From Streptomyces lasiicapitis (GTDB lineage: Bacteria > Actinomycetota > Actinomycetes > Streptomycetales > Streptomycetaceae), in assembly GCF_014646335.1 (NCBI RefSeq), contig NZ_BMNG01000010.1, positions 62,001-126,000 on the forward strand: 64,000 bases of DNA. The letters are read 5' to 3'. The translations under genes were made by a program, and so were the position numbers. Shown in pieces: positions 8,031-15,530 of the stretch. Below the pieces are notes generated by a model. The model did not search any database. It saw nothing but the letters and a program-made list of their open reading frames with translations, and had not been told where the DNA came from. Positions within the stretch are counted from its first letter, which is position 1, and each line of letters begins with the position of its first letter.

Positions 8031-8519
8031 ATGAAACTGTCCGGCGGCGTCGAATGGGCGCTGCACTGCTGTGTGGTGCTGACCGCGGCAACCGATCCGG
8101 TCCCGGCCGCCCGCCTTGCGCAGCTGCACGACGTCTCGCCCAGCTATCTGGCCAAGCAGATGCAGGCCCTGTCGCGGGCGGGCCTCGTGAAGTCGATCCA
8201 GGGCAAGACGGGCGGGTACGTACTGACCCGGGCGGCGGCCGACATCACGGTCCTGGACGTGGTCCAGGCGGTCGACGGGGCGAGCCCGGCGTTCGTGTGC
8301 ACCGAGATCCGCCAGCGGGGCCCCTTCGGGACGCCGCCCCAGGACTGCACGAAGCAGTGCCCCATCGCCCGCACGATGGGCGCGGCGGATGCTGCCTGGC
8401 GGGCGTCGCTTCAGGGCGTCTCGATCGCCGATCTCGTCGGCGACGTGGACCGGGACAGCGGACCCGAGGCCCTCCCGAGCATCGGCGCGTGGCTCAACGC
8501 GGCGAGCAGCCCCACCTAG
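8031..8519 (+). CDS. rsrR: Rrf2-family [2Fe-2S] redox regulator RsrR
   Basis: Iron-sulfur transcription factor of 162 residues. The Rrf2 winged helix includes AARLAQLHDVSPSYLAKQMQ and the wing KTGGYVLTR. The unusual RsrR cluster ligands known from S. venezuelae (Glu8, His33, Cys90, Cys110) are all present at exactly these positions, and there is a further Cys106. This separates it from NsrR or IscR, which use three cysteines. The ATG at 8031 fits this numbering. Two operator-like repeats precede it, and the divergent NmrA-like gene is the likely target. RsrR is known to switch DNA binding by one-electron oxidation or reduction of the cluster. Confidence 0.92.
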   Translation: MKLSGGVEWALHCCVVLTAATDPVPAARLAQLHDVSPSYLAKQMQALSRAGLVKSIQGKTGGYVLTRAAADITVLDVVQAVDGASPAFVCTEIRQRGPFGTPPQDCTKQCPIARTMGAADAAWRASLQGVSIADLVGDVDRDSGPEALPSIGAWLNAASSPT

Positions 8520-8581
8520 GGGTGCGTCGGGTGGGTCATGGGCCGGCAAGCCCTGCACGATCTGGCGACTACCGTGACCCC

Positions 8582-9094
8582 ATGAACGCCACGGTCACCG
8601 CGATGATCATTGCTGTCGTCGGCGTGCTCGGCACGCTGTTCGCCCCGATGGTCAGCCATCGTTTGACGACGAGGGAACGGGCCCAGGAGGCTCAAGCGGC
8701 CCAGGACCAGCAGAAGTTCGAAGAACTGCGGGCCCACTACACCGCGATGAACCGAGCCGCCCGGCAGTTCCACACGCTGCTCAAGGACGCGTTGCACCGG
8801 ATTCGCGACGGGGTGTTCGGCGAGCACGAGCGCAGTCAGCTGGAGGCCGCCCGTCTCGACTACCGCGACCGCTACGCCGAGGCCCAGATGATCGTCCCTC
8901 AGCGGATCATGCAGGCGTCCCGGGATGTGAACTCGGTGCTCGCCCATGGCGACGCCACGACCAAGCGGCTCGACCGTGGCGTGGCCCGGCCCGACGAGAA
9001 CGTCGAAGCGGCTCTCCATGCCCTCAAGGCGGCCGAACCGCTCCTCGCTCACATGCGTGCCCTCATGCGCGCCGACCTCGGCCTCAACGACTGA
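8582..9094 (+). CDS. Small membrane-anchored helical protein, unknown function
   Basis: Protein of 170 residues. A single N-terminal transmembrane segment (MIIAVVGVLGTLFAPMV, about 8-25) is followed by a long charged alpha-helical and probably coiled-coil region (RLTTRERAQEAQAAQDQQKFEELRAH, given here only as the stretch around residues 28-55). The rest is helical, rich in Arg, Ala and Glu. There is no recognisable catalytic motif. Similar single-pass proteins are common in Streptomyces genomes. The gene ends 18 bp before the convergent Clp-N gene and has no obvious operon partner. Confidence 0.75.
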   Translation: MNATVTAMIIAVVGVLGTLFAPMVSHRLTTRERAQEAQAAQDQQKFEELRAHYTAMNRAARQFHTLLKDALHRIRDGVFGEHERSQLEAARLDYRDRYAEAQMIVPQRIMQASRDVNSVLAHGDATTKRLDRGVARPDENVEAALHALKAAEPLLAHMRALMRADLGLND

Positions 9095-9112
9095 ATTCCA
9101 AGGGCGGCCCGG

Positions 9113-10054
9113 TCAGTTGCCGATGCCGCTGTCGTTGCCGATGCCGTTGCCGATGCCGATGCCGATGCCGTTGCCGTTGCCGTTGCCGGGAGAGGCAGTC
9201 AGCGCGTCGACCAGTTGCCTGGCGCGCGTCTCCTCTCCCAGGAGGGCCTCGACGAGAGGGCCCGTGCCCGGATCGGCTGCCGCTTCCCCGCCGGAACGGG
9301 AGTTGGGGCCGGAATCTGGCGTTCTCGTCGGGTCCGGGCCCTTGGTCTCGTCGATGTACTGCTCGACAGGCCGGGCGTCGGACGTCAGGCGAAGACCCTC
9401 ACCAGCGGTCAGGGCGCCGTGAACCGAGGCGTAGTCGAGGCCCAGACTCACCAGTCGCTCACCGCCCGCGTACCGGGAGCCGAGACCCGGGGTGCTCTCC
9501 TCCGCCAGGTGCGGGTACCGCAGCGCGACCTCGTGGGTGGCCAGGACCGCGAGCAGCACGTGCTCGGTGCCCACCGCGTCGCTGCCGAGACGGCGTGCCT
9601 GCTCGTAGGTCTCCATTCTGACCCACCAGGCGGGCCGCGCCGCCCAGTTGACGCCACTGGCCTTGAGCAGCCACCGCATCCAGAAGGGCGCCCGGCGGTA
9701 GTGGCTGTGGCCGAGGAGAACGTCACGGGTGGGGTGCAGCAGGGGGTCGAGGCTGTCGTCCCCCTGGCTTCCGTTGCCGCCGTCGAGGCGGGCGAGCACG
9801 GCCTGCGGCGAGACGCCGCACGCGCCGAGCACCTCCACAGCGCGGTTGTCCCCCTCCAGCAGTCCCCGCAGCAGATGCTCGCCACCGAACTTCTTGGCGT
9901 CTTCTCGCCGGGCCTGTTCCATCGCGGCGGTCAGTGCCCTGGCGGCGGCGCCCGTGTAGCGGGTGCGCTCCTCGCCCTCCTCCCCCAGGACGTCCTTCTC
10001 GCTTACGACCCCCTCCGCGTCGTCATCGGCGCTCCACACGCCGTCCCGATCCAT
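9113..10054 (-). CDS. Clp N-terminal-domain protein without AAA+ modules
   Basis: Substrate- or adaptor-recognition domain related to the N-domains of ClpA/ClpC. Repeats are recognisable by GGEHLLRGLLEGDNRAVEVL and a later VGTEHVLLAVL. No AAA+ module follows. The most upstream ATG is 10054, but the frame stays open to 10231 and that extra stretch encodes another repeat start (PIGSEHLLAGITT). The true start therefore lies upstream; a CTG at 10210 is the only near-canonical codon, otherwise the 5' end is damaged. The C-terminus is a Gly/Asn/Ile low-complexity tail encoded by GTTGCC/GATGCC hexamers. The role is probably protein quality control or a decoy, by family only. Confidence 0.72.
   Translation of the reverse strand: MDRDGVWSADDDAEGVVSEKDVLGEEGEERTRYTGAAARALTAAMEQARREDAKKFGGEHLLRGLLEGDNRAVEVLGACGVSPQAVLARLDGGNGSQGDDSLDPLLHPTRDVLLGHSHYRRAPFWMRWLLKASGVNWAARPAWWVRMETYEQARRLGSDAVGTEHVLLAVLATHEVALRYPHLAEESTPGLGSRYAGGERLVSLGLDYASVHGALTAGEGLRLTSDARPVEQYIDETKGPDPTRTPDSGPNSRSGGEAAADPGTGPLVEALLGEETRARQLVDALTASPGNGNGNGIGIGIGNGIGNDSGIGN
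9119..9188 (-). repeat. Degenerate hexanucleotide repeat in the Clp-N gene
   Basis: About eleven tandem variants of GTTGCC/GATGCC encode the Gly-Asn/Gly-Ile tail of the protein. The repeat is in frame, so length changes alter only the tail. Confidence 0.85.
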
Positions 10055-10213
10055 CCGGTCCCGCAGCGCCGCGAGCAGCGCGACCTTGGTCGCCCCTTCA
10101 GCCGCGAGTGCTTCGCGCGCCGCCCCCTTGGCCGTGGTGATGCCGGCCAGCAGGTGCTCGCTGCCGATGGGTCCCCCGGCGCCCGACCGCGCACCGCGCG
10201 CGGCCCCCAGCGC

Positions 10214-10230
10214 GGTACCTATTAGGTACC
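10214..10230. promoter_or_regulatory. GGTACC-N5-GGTACC palindrome upstream of toxin-antitoxin pair
   Basis: GGTACC TATTA GGTACC lies 10 bp before the antitoxin ATG. Its position and symmetry suggest an operator for autoregulation, as is usual in toxin-antitoxin operons. It also falls within the 5' open frame of the divergent Clp-N gene. Confidence 0.6.
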
Positions 10231-10239
10231 ATCAAAGAC

Positions 10240-10479
10240 ATGCCCTCACTGAACATCACCTTCACCGACGAGGAGCTGGAGGAGGTCCGCGCCGCGGCGG
10301 CCGCCGAAGGCAAGTCGCTCAAGCAGTACGTCCACGACCTGTCGCTGCGGGAGCGTCAGCGCAAGCAGTTCGTGCACACCGCCGTGACCTGGGGCGAGCA
10401 GCATGCCGGGGAGTTCGACGAGGCGTTCCCCGACGAGGCCCCGCCCGCGGGCCGCCGCCAGGGAGCCGCGGCCGCCTGA
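10240..10479 (+). CDS. Antitoxin-like ribbon-helix-helix protein
   Basis: Small protein of 79 residues. Its start, PSLNITFTDEELEEVRAAA, looks like a ribbon-helix-helix beta strand plus helix, and GKSLKQYVHDLSL forms a second helix. The acidic C-terminal half would wrap the toxin. It overlaps the downstream Fic-like gene by one base (TGATG), the usual coupling of antitoxin and toxin. Such pairs are annotated widely in Streptomyces as Fic-family toxin-antitoxin systems. It probably represses its own promoter through the GGTACC palindrome. Confidence 0.8.
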   Translation: MPSLNITFTDEELEEVRAAAAAEGKSLKQYVHDLSLRERQRKQFVHTAVTWGEQHAGEFDEAFPDEAPPAGRRQGAAAA

Positions 10480-10853
10480 TGGTCCTCCACATCGATGTGT
10501 CCTGGCTGCTCGACGCCCAGGAACAGGCCGTCCCCGAGGACGTCAGCGTCGCGGACTACTCCGCGCTGGTCGCCGCCGTCGCCCGGCACAAGACCCGCAT
10601 CCCCCGCCCCGGCATCGCCCCGCCCGACGCCGCCTGGCGTGCCGCTTCCCTGCTGCACACGGTGGTCCGGCTCGAACCCCTGCCGTACCGGAATTCGCTG
10701 TACGCCTGCCAGGTCGCCGTCGCGTACATGCACGCCTCCGGCGAGGGCATCGACCCTCCGTACGGAGCGCTGGTGGAGCTGGTCCGGGACGTGCAGGGCC
10801 GCAAGGCCACGGTGTATCAGGTGGCGGACCGCATCCGCGCCTGGCGGATCTGA
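10479..10853 (+). CDS. Fic/Doc-like toxin with degenerate active-site motif
   Basis: Protein of 124 residues with the size and helical layout of Doc-type Fic toxins. The family's catalytic motif HPFxxGNxR is not present. The corresponding region reads EPLPYRNSLYA, with Glu in place of the catalytic His, only the Asn retained and the final Arg replaced. Either the domain uses a different chemistry or it is an inactive relative. It is translationally coupled to the upstream antitoxin. The last 37 bp overlap the convergent sulfotransferase gene. Confidence 0.72.
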   Translation: MVLHIDVSWLLDAQEQAVPEDVSVADYSALVAAVARHKTRIPRPGIAPPDAAWRAASLLHTVVRLEPLPYRNSLYACQVAVAYMHASGEGIDPPYGALVELVRDVQGRKATVYQVADRIRAWRI

Positions 10854-11860
10854 TCGGTGCCCGGGGCGCAGCTCTCCCTCAGTTCGTCGAGTTGAGCGGC
10901 GGTCAGGCTCCGGGCGGAGCCGCGTCGACTGTCGTCCAGGAGTGCGCTCGCGGTGTCCAGCCACTGCGGCAGGGGCTCGACGCCGATGAATGCGGCAAGT
11001 CGGGCCAGCTCCTCGCGGGGGCTGTCGAGGAGGTCCTCGTACGCGAGCGTGGCGCCCTGGCCCGTGGGCAGTTCATCGATGAACTGCGTTCCTTGGATGA
11101 CGAGTTCGGACCACAGAGCGCCGAACCGACGTAGCGGGAGCTCCCTGTCTCGTACGAGCGCCGGATCGAAGCGCTCGCCGAGCAGCGGCGCCAGGTCCGG
11201 CGGCAGGGACCGCACATGCTCCTCCGTCAGCTCGCTGAGGTTCTCGACGCCGGCTCGTTCCCTGATCTCACGCATCAGGGTGATGACGCGGTATCCGGTG
11301 TGGCGGCTCATCGACAGGGCGCAGTCCGGGCCGTCCCTGAGCAGGTGCACGAACTTGGCGTGCGGGAAGGCGGTCCGCAGGCCTGGCGCCCAGCCGGCCG
11401 AGTAGCCGGAGCGCTCGACGACGGCGGTGCGCCCGAAGCGCGTACACAGCAGGTCGAAGAGCGCGAGGTGCTGTTCGGGGGCGGTGCGTTCGGGCCAGCG
11501 GACGACCGCCGCGCGGAGTTCGTCGAGGAGGGCGTCCGGGTCGTCGGTGAGGTGGGGCAGCACCATGAGGGAGAGCGCGGGGATGCCGTCGGGCGCCGGC
11601 GTGTACCGCCCGGGGCGGCGCGTGTAGAGGAATTCCGGCATCAGCAGCCCGCTGCGGATCATTCCCTCGAAGTGCGGTGTGGGCCGGAAGAGCGGCTCCC
11701 AGAACTCGCCGCCGGTCAGCTTGCCCTCGGGGAACGCGGTGTCGCCGACGGAGGCCATGTACTCGTTGAGGCTGAGGACGTCCGGGTGCGTGTTGAGGAT
11801 GCGGGACAGCGCGGTGGAGCCACTGCGGCCCGTACCGATGACGAAGATCAAGGGGTGCAC
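10817..11860 (-). CDS. Sulfotransferase-family protein
   Basis: PAPS-dependent sulfotransferase fold of 347 residues. The N-terminal 5'-phosphosulfate loop is GTGRSGSTALS (about 8-18). Downstream, KFVHLLRDGPDCALSMSRH matches the 3'-phosphate-binding region (Arg in LLRDG and Ser in SMS). GTG at 11860 is chosen because a GGAG ribosome site lies 6 bp upstream and the P-loop strand starts at once. The frame is open further upstream, but that part is Arg/Ala-rich and atypical. The acceptor could be a carbohydrate, lipid or natural product. It stands alone between convergent and divergent neighbours. Confidence 0.87.
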   Translation of the reverse strand: MHPLIFVIGTGRSGSTALSRILNTHPDVLSLNEYMASVGDTAFPEGKLTGGEFWEPLFRPTPHFEGMIRSGLLMPEFLYTRRPGRYTPAPDGIPALSLMVLPHLTDDPDALLDELRAAVVRWPERTAPEQHLALFDLLCTRFGRTAVVERSGYSAGWAPGLRTAFPHAKFVHLLRDGPDCALSMSRHTGYRVITLMREIRERAGVENLSELTEEHVRSLPPDLAPLLGERFDPALVRDRELPLRRFGALWSELVIQGTQFIDELPTGQGATLAYEDLLDSPREELARLAAFIGVEPLPQWLDTASALLDDSRRGSARSLTAAQLDELRESCAPGTDQIRQARMRSAT

Positions 11861-12175
11861 GGTCAACTCCGGGAACTGAGGGTGCGTACAGAGAGTGCGC
11901 ACGGATGGGTCCGGCCCGCGGTGTCCCGCGGGCCGGTAGGAGACTTCCCCGGAGATCGGGACCGGGCACATGGGCTTCGCCCGCTTCGCTCGCTTCGCGC
12001 GCGCTGTGGCGCTTGTCACCCGGAATGCGCCGTCATTGACGGAAAATGTTCGAAATGAAGATCACCGCCTTCATATACTTCGCTTTGTTCGAAGGGGTGG
12101 GGGCTCTGCCTTCGTGACATCTGTGCGCCTGGCGTCCCTCGCCCCTGCCGTTTTTCTTGCTGAAGAGGAACCCAC
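11861..12175. other. 315-bp intergenic region with TTCGAA pair
   Basis: Spacer between the divergent sulfotransferase and BLIP-like genes. It contains a run of TTCGC-type pentamers (11972-11999). An unusually AT-rich stretch (12033-12093) contains a TTGACG hexamer (12036-12041) that could be a -35 element. Two TTCGAA palindromes lie at 12049-12054 and 12088-12093. No convincing gene is visible. Confidence 0.5.
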
Positions 12176-12724
12176 ATGTCGCGCAAGAGTCTGGCCACCG
12201 CCGGTCTGCTCGCCACCGCTCTCACCGCCACTCTGGCCCCGTCCGCGCAGGCGGCCACGGCCACCCTCTCGCGTGCCGAGTACGACAAGGTCAAGATCGG
12301 CGCGAGCATCGCCAAGCTGCACTCGGTCGCCGGCAACGGCGCCTGCAAGAAGACGGCGAGCCAGAGCGGGCCCGGCTACTCCAGCAAGGTCTACACCTGC
12401 AAGGGCAACAAGCGGTACAGCACCGCCATGTTCACGTTCGGCAACGGCAAGCTCAGCATCAAGTCGCAGGCCGGCCTGGACGGCAAGAAGTCCAACGGCA
12501 AGATGACGAAGGCGAAGTACAAGAAGATCACCAAGGGCAAGACCATCGCCCAGATGCACTCCGCCGCGGGCAAGGGCGTCTGCGTGCGCTCCGCCGACTC
12601 CCAGGGCCAGGGCGGCATCAAGACGGCGATCTACCTGTGCGAGCAGTCCCGCACCTACGGCTCGGCTTCGTTCGGCTTCACCAACGGCAAGCTGGACGTC
12701 CGCAGCCAGTACGGCCTGCGCTAG
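12176..12724 (+). CDS. Secreted BLIP-like tandem-repeat protein
   Basis: Secreted protein of 182 residues. The signal peptide is cleaved after AQA (residue 27). Two homologous halves follow, each starting with a YDKVKIG or YKKITKG strand. Each continues through an AKLHSVAGNGAC- or AQMHSAAGKGVC-like helix, a later Cys (YTC or YLC) and a FTFGNGKL or FGFTNGKL strand. This tandem layout with one disulfide per repeat is that of the beta-lactamase inhibitor protein (BLIP) of S. clavuligerus. Inhibition of a beta-lactamase is not implied, as BLIP homologues without it exist. An AAGAGGA ribosome site precedes the ATG. Confidence 0.82.
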   Translation: MSRKSLATAGLLATALTATLAPSAQAATATLSRAEYDKVKIGASIAKLHSVAGNGACKKTASQSGPGYSSKVYTCKGNKRYSTAMFTFGNGKLSIKSQAGLDGKKSNGKMTKAKYKKITKGKTIAQMHSAAGKGVCVRSADSQGQGGIKTAIYLCEQSRTYGSASFGFTNGKLDVRSQYGLR

Positions 12725-12756
12725 TTCGTACGCTGATCCACAGTCCGTACGCTGAT

Positions 12757-12790
12757 CCGTGCCGACCCGCTGAAGAGCGCGTCGGCGCGG
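12757..12790. terminator. Hairpin between convergent genes
   Basis: CCGTGCCGAC (12757-12766) pairs with GTCGGCGCGG (12781-12790), ten base pairs with one G-U. It lies 33 bp after the BLIP-like gene and about 100 bp downstream of the convergent aldo/keto reductase stop. Confidence 0.55.
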
Positions 12791-12893
12791 CTTCACTTGC
12801 TTGTCCTCGACCCGGTAGCGCCACATCGCAGGCGTACGGGGATCGTCCGGGCCGAGGCCCAGCGTCCTGAAGTCGCTATAAGACGTTCTCCTG

Positions 12894-13913
12894 TCAGCGG
12901 CGTCGCAGTGACGCGTCGAGCAGCGCGGGCGGGGTGTCGGACTTCTCGTGTGCGGCGAGGTCGGTGCCGGGGGCGACGATCGTGTCGATCGCGTCGAGCA
13001 CGTCGGCGGAGAGCACGGTGTCCGCGGCGGCGAGCTGGGCGCGCAGGTGGTCCACCGTGCGGGGACCGATGAGCGCGCTGGTCACGCCGGGGTGCGCGGT
13101 CACGAAGCCGAGCGCGAGCTGGATCATCGTCAGGCCCGCCTCGTCGGCGACCTTGGCCAGCCGCTCGACCGCGTCGAGCCTGGCCCGGTTGAACGGGATG
13201 GTGGTGTCGAAGCGCTGGGGCATGAACGTCGAGCGGTTGGTGGTGATGTCCCGCCCCTCGCGGACGGCGCCGGAGAGCCAGCCCGAGGCCAGCGGGCTCC
13301 ACACCAGCACGCCGAGTCCGTACTCCTCGGTGACGGGCAGGACGTGGCTCTCGATGCCGCGCTGCAGGATCGAATAGCTGGGCTGTTCGGTGACGTAGCG
13401 GCTCAGGTGATGCTCGCGGGCGGCCCACTGCGCCTGCACGATCCGGTACGCCGGGAAGGTCGAGGAGCCGAAGTAGCGGATCTTGCCCGCGCGTTGGAGG
13501 TCGGTCAGGGCCGACAGCGTCTCCTCGTCGCTGGTGTTCGGGTCCCAGCGGTGGATCTGGTAGAGATCGACGTGGTCGACGCCCAGGCGGCGCAGGCTGT
13601 TGTCCAGCTCGGTGACCAGCCAGCGGCGCGAGCTGCCCTGATGGTTGCGCTCGTCGCCCATCGGCATGCTGACCTTCGTGGCAAGGACGATGTCGTCGCG
13701 GCGGCCCGCGATGGCCTTGCCGACCATCTCCTCGGACTCGCCGTCGCTGTATCTGTCGGCGGTGTCGATGAGGTTGACGCCGCCCTCGAGAGCGGCGTCG
13801 ACGATGGCGGTGGCCTCGTCCTGCGTGGTGCGGCCGATCTTGCCGAAGTTCATCGCGCCGAGCGCGAGCGAGCTGACTTGAACACCGGTGCGGCCCAAGG
13901 TGCGGTACTGCAT
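12894..13913 (-). CDS. Aldo/keto reductase
   Basis: NADPH-dependent oxidoreductase of the AKR TIM-barrel family, 339 residues. The family motifs are visible. The catalytic tetrad is Asp50 and Tyr55 in NLIDTADRYSDGESEE, Lys80 in ATKVSMP, and His in YQIHRWDP. The C-terminal cofactor region includes a GVTSALIGPRT segment. It is divergent from a TetR regulator whose gene is preceded by two palindromes, so expression is probably inducible by a carbonyl or toxic compound. The natural substrate is unknown. Confidence 0.93.
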   Translation of the reverse strand: MQYRTLGRTGVQVSSLALGAMNFGKIGRTTQDEATAIVDAALEGGVNLIDTADRYSDGESEEMVGKAIAGRRDDIVLATKVSMPMGDERNHQGSSRRWLVTELDNSLRRLGVDHVDLYQIHRWDPNTSDEETLSALTDLQRAGKIRYFGSSTFPAYRIVQAQWAAREHHLSRYVTEQPSYSILQRGIESHVLPVTEEYGLGVLVWSPLASGWLSGAVREGRDITTNRSTFMPQRFDTTIPFNRARLDAVERLAKVADEAGLTMIQLALGFVTAHPGVTSALIGPRTVDHLRAQLAAADTVLSADVLDAIDTIVAPGTDLAAHEKSDTPPALLDASLRRR

Positions 13914-14069
13914 GGCTGGTTCCTCCAGTGCGGGTGTACGTGTACGGGGGCGACGCCGGGCGACGCGTCAAGGCATGACGGATCGCCTCACGGCATGACG
14001 GGGTGACGTGGCGATGCGGTGGCAAGGCGGGACTGGCCGCCCGCCTCCTGCTCTGCCATCATGAGCAAG

Positions 14070-14111
14070 CGGAACGTTGTTCCGGTAATGACGATACGGA
14101 ACCGTGTTCCG
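14070..14111. promoter_or_regulatory. Paired CGGAAC-N3-GTTCCG TetR operators
   Basis: Site 1 (14070-14084) is CGGAAC GTT GTTCCG and site 2 (14097-14111) is CGGAAC CGT GTTCCG. Both are perfect in the arms and their starts are 27 bp apart, between the divergent aldo/keto reductase and TetR genes. Confidence 0.85.
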
Positions 14112-14166
14112 TTTAGCAAGGCGCGAGGTGCTACGGCAGCGGCCGTACAGCAGAGGGAGCGGCGCG

Positions 14167-14757
14167 GTGAAGGACAGCGACGAGAGCGCGGGGACCGCGG
14201 CCCGGTCCAAGCGGGCGGACGCCCGGCGCAACAAGGAGACCCTGCTCGAAGCGGCCGCCTCGGTGTTCGTCACCTCGGGCGTGGAAGCGCCGGTACGCGA
14301 CATCGCGGCCAAGGCCGGGGTCGGGACGGGCACGATCTACCGGCACTTCCCGACCCGGGCGGACCTGATCGTCGCCGTCTACCGACACCAGGTCGAGGCC
14401 TGCGCCGAAGCCGGTCCTGCCCTGCTGGCGAGCAGCGAGACCCCGCACGCCGCGCTCGGGCGGTGGATCGATCTCTTCGTCGACTTCCTGGTCACCAAGC
14501 ACGGACTCGCCGCCGTGCTGCAGTCCGACAACGCCGGTTTCGACACGCTGCACACGTACTTCATCGACCGGCTCGTGCCCGTGTGCGCCCAGTTGCTCGA
14601 AGCCGCGGCCGACGCGGGCGAGATCCGCTCGGACATGGAGGCCCTCGTCCTCATGCGCGGCGTCGGGAACCTCTGCATCGGCGCGGACAGCGATCCCCGC
14701 TACGACGCGCGGCGACTGGTCGAACTCCTCATCACGGGGCTGCGCCTGCCGCAGTAG
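14167..14757 (+). CDS. TetR-family transcriptional regulator
   Basis: Repressor of 196 residues. The N-terminal HTH domain (about 17-62) contains LLEAAASVFVTSGVEAPVRDIA and the recognition helix region GVGTGTIYRHFPTRADL. The C-terminal ligand domain is helical. The GTG at 14167 is preferred because a GGGAG ribosome site precedes it; the open frame upstream to 14104 runs into an operator site. It probably represses the divergent aldo/keto reductase and itself. Confidence 0.92.
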   Translation: MKDSDESAGTAARSKRADARRNKETLLEAAASVFVTSGVEAPVRDIAAKAGVGTGTIYRHFPTRADLIVAVYRHQVEACAEAGPALLASSETPHAALGRWIDLFVDFLVTKHGLAAVLQSDNAGFDTLHTYFIDRLVPVCAQLLEAAADAGEIRSDMEALVLMRGVGNLCIGADSDPRYDARRLVELLITGLRLPQ

Positions 14758-14788
14758 CCGGCAGGTGCGGCAGGGCAAAGCCCCGTAC

Positions 14789-14824
14789 GAGGTGTAAGAG
14801 GTGTAAGAGGTGTAAGAGGTGCAA
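14789..14824. repeat. Nine-base tandem repeat (four units)
   Basis: Three exact GAGGTGTAA units and a fourth with one change (GAGGTGCAA) fill the spacer between two convergent genes. No function is evident. Confidence 0.9.
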
Positions 14825-14835
14825 GAGGTTCTTAC

Positions 14836-15498
14836 TCAGGCGACCTGCTTGGCCTTGCGCATCAGCAGACGGCCGTGGCCGAACCGCTCCCCCTCGCGGG
14901 GCGCACGCATCATCCGGCCGACCTCGGTGAATCCGGCGTCGGCGGCCAGCTCCGCGAGGTCGTCCATCGGCCATCGGTAGGCCGTCACCACTTTGTGGTC
15001 GAACGGCGTGACGGGATCGCCCTCCGACTCGAAGAAGCCGAGCAGGAGGTGGCCGTCGGGCGCGAGTATCCGGTTGAACTCGGCGAAGTACGAAGGCAGT
15101 TCCTGGGGTGGCGTGTGAATGACCGAGTACCAGGACACGACACCGTGCAAGCTGCCGTCGGCCAGGTCCAGGGCGTCCATGGAGCCGACCTCGAACCGCA
15201 GATCCGGGTACGACTCGCGGGCCAGATCGATCATCACCGGCGACAGGTCGACGCCGAAGACGTCGAGCCCCAGGTCCCGCAGGTGCGCGGTCAGATACCC
15301 GGGTCCGCACCCCAGCTCGGCGACAGATCCGTGGTCGCCGGTCCGCGCGAGCTCGGCGAACGCGGCGAGCATCGCGCGGTCCAGCGGCGCGTCATCGAGG
15401 GCGGTGCGGGCGAGTTCGGCGTAGCGGACGGCGATGGCGCCGTAGGCGTCCGCCGTCGCATCGAGGTACGAGGAAGGTTCGGTCACAAGCGAGGACAC
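14836..15498 (-). CDS. SAM-dependent class I methyltransferase
   Basis: Small-molecule methyltransferase of about 220 residues. Motif I is VAELGCGPGYLTAHL, followed by the acidic residue that binds the ribose (FGVDLS). Later motifs are SMDALDLADGSLHGVVSWYSVIH and LAPDGHLLLGFFE. The C-terminus HGRLLMRKAKQVA is typical for this Streptomyces subfamily. GTG at 15498 has a GGGAGCAGG ribosome site; GTG at 15486 is an alternative. The acceptor is unknown. It follows the dgdA-like gene on the same strand but a hairpin separates them. Confidence 0.88.
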   Translation of the reverse strand: MSSLVTEPSSYLDATADAYGAIAVRYAELARTALDDAPLDRAMLAAFAELARTGDHGSVAELGCGPGYLTAHLRDLGLDVFGVDLSPVMIDLARESYPDLRFEVGSMDALDLADGSLHGVVSWYSVIHTPPQELPSYFAEFNRILAPDGHLLLGFFESEGDPVTPFDHKVVTAYRWPMDDLAELAADAGFTEVGRMMRAPREGERFGHGRLLMRKAKQVA

Positions 15499-15509
15499 TA
15501 GAGCCTGCT

Positions 15510-15527
15510 CCCGGCCGCGCGGCCGGG
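15510..15527 (-). terminator. Perfect GC palindrome after dgdA-like gene
   Basis: CCCGGCCGCGCGGCCGGG, seven base pairs with a GCGC loop, lies just downstream of the aminotransferase stop. It overlaps the leader of the methyltransferase gene. Confidence 0.6.
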
Positions 15528-15530
15528 GGG

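Noticed and set aside
10817..12019. Longer sulfotransferase from the upstream ATG at 12019
   Set aside because: The added 53 residues are unlike the family, and GTG 11860 has a good ribosome site just before the P-loop strand.
14789..14824. Tandem repeat as CRISPR array
   Set aside because: Units are 9 bp and contiguous, with no spacers and no cas genes.
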